A stretch of DNA of 7,350 bases from a bacterium (GTDB lineage Bacteria; Zixibacteria; MSB-5A5; GN15; FEB-12). The stretch lies in assembly GCA_030612965.1 (NCBI GenBank), contig JAUWMW010000112.1:1-7350 (forward strand), given 5' to 3'. This document shows, one piece after another, positions 6,758 through 7,350 of the stretch. The notes under the pieces are model-generated. The model made no database searches and was not told the DNA's origin. It saw only the letters and a list, made by a program, of their open reading frames with translations. The first letter of the stretch is position 1; every line of letters starts with the position of its first letter. A program made the translations under genes and the position numbers.

Positions 6758-7350
6758 ATGCGTGACCATCGTTCACTTCGACTCGTTGCGGCACCGGTTC
6801 TGGCTGTTGTGGTATGCACCATGCTATCTGTTGGCTGTTCAGACCAGCGGATTGTCGAACCCGATTGTGAAGGCTGCTTTCGCTTTTACGTCGATTTTCC
6901 CAACAGCGGTACGCAGAACGTGCTGCGGGACGTCTTCTTCATCGACAGCGCCAACGGGTGGGTAGTGGGACACGACGGCTTCATTCTCCACAGTCCCGAC
7001 GGCGGCGCTACCTGGTCAACGCTGACTCAGATATCCGGCAGGGATTTGTGGGGGGTGCATGCGCTGCATCAGGATACGGTCTGGACCGTGAGCGAGGACG
7101 GCCGTATCTTCCGTTCGTTTACCGGCGGTGCTCCGTTTTCCGAGCAGTCCTACTCCGGGTTTGCCTTCACCTCGGTCTTTATCCTTGATAAGTGGCGCGC
7201 ATGGACGGTGGGTGTGGATGTTATCCTGAAAACCAACAACGGCGGCACATCATGGCAGGTGTACGACGATATCGACAACGTCGTAGACACACTCTATGGT
7301 GTAACTTTTCCTGATCCCAACAAGGGCTGGGCCGTCGGGTCCGGCAAGTA
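6758..7350 (+). CDS. Ycf48/BNR-type beta-propeller lipoprotein (3' end cut by window)
   Basis: I read 197 codons without a stop from the ATG at 6758; the protein continues past the right edge. The N-terminus is a lipoprotein signal: Arg2, Arg5 and Arg8, a hydrophobic stretch 9-25, and the lipobox-like LSVGC with Cys27 as the acylated residue. The mature part opens with a CxxC (Cys37, Cys40) and then shows propeller blades of about 40 residues. Their marks are NGWVVG (66-71) followed by the Asp-box SPDGGATW (79-86), a degenerate blade (VWTVSEDGRIFRS, 108-120), AWTVG (148-152) followed by TNNGGTSW (159-166), and KGWAVGSGK at the edge. This 'GWxVG ... S/T-x-D/N-GG-x-T/S-W' pattern is that of Ycf48-like and sialidase-type Asp-box propellers. 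In cyanobacteria Ycf48 assists photosystem II assembly. Nothing here suggests photosynthesis, and most bacterial relatives are secreted proteins of unknown role. The molecular function is therefore not assigned; it is probably a membrane-tethered scaffold or binding protein. Confidence 0.87.
   Translation, partial: MRDHRSLRLVAAPVLAVVVCTMLSVGCSDQRIVEPDCEGCFRFYVDFPNSGTQNVLRDVFFIDSANGWVVGHDGFILHSPDGGATWSTLTQISGRDLWGVHALHQDTVWTVSEDGRIFRSFTGGAPFSEQSYSGFAFTSVFILDKWRAWTVGVDVILKTNNGGTSWQVYDDIDNVVDTLYGVTFPDPNKGWAVGSGK

Overview
The window looks like a chromosomal piece of an uncultured or little-studied diderm (Gram-negative-type) bacterium. Four of the five genes encode exported proteins, and two of these carry predicted outer-membrane beta-barrels. 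The mix of genes (patatin fused to an Omp85-like barrel, a PorV/FadL-like 'NPAGL' barrel, a DUF4097 protein and a Ycf48-like propeller lipoprotein), the moderate-to-high GC and the GTG starts fit the FCB superphylum and its candidate relatives (Zixibacteria, Latescibacteria and Gemmatimonadota types). That placement is an inference from gene content, not from a marker gene. There is no sign of mobile elements, CRISPR, tRNA or rRNA.

Layout. Positions 1-4014 form a tight minus-strand operon, read from right to left. It starts with a TrmH/SpoU-family RNA methyltransferase (4014-3214). Next is a secreted DUF4097 beta-repeat protein (3214-2171), whose ATG overlaps the methyltransferase stop by one base. 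Last is a large S49 (SppA-type) peptidase starting at a GTG at 2159, with its Shine-Dalgarno overlapping the DUF4097 stop; it runs off the left edge. A 64-bp divergent spacer (4015-4078) separates this operon from a plus-strand gene (4079-6691). That gene encodes an 870-residue patatin phospholipase with POTRA-like repeats and a C-terminal Omp85-type barrel. After a 66-bp gap containing a plausible sigma70-like promoter, a Ycf48/BNR-type propeller lipoprotein begins at 6758 and runs off the right edge.

The two most interesting genes are multidomain envelope proteins. The SppA homologue has both catalytic residues (Lys416, Ser606) and the tandem S49 architecture. In place of a plain N-terminal membrane helix it has a cleavable-looking signal peptide and about 250 residues of alternating beta-strand sequence resembling an outer-membrane barrel. 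The patatin has an intact Ser79/Asp225 dyad and appears to carry three POTRA-like modules where the characterised type Vd protein PlpD has one. Together the genes suggest a role in envelope lipid and protein turnover; this is inferred from domains and neighbourhood only.

Both edge genes are incomplete only because the window ends. No frameshift or premature stop was found in any of the five genes.
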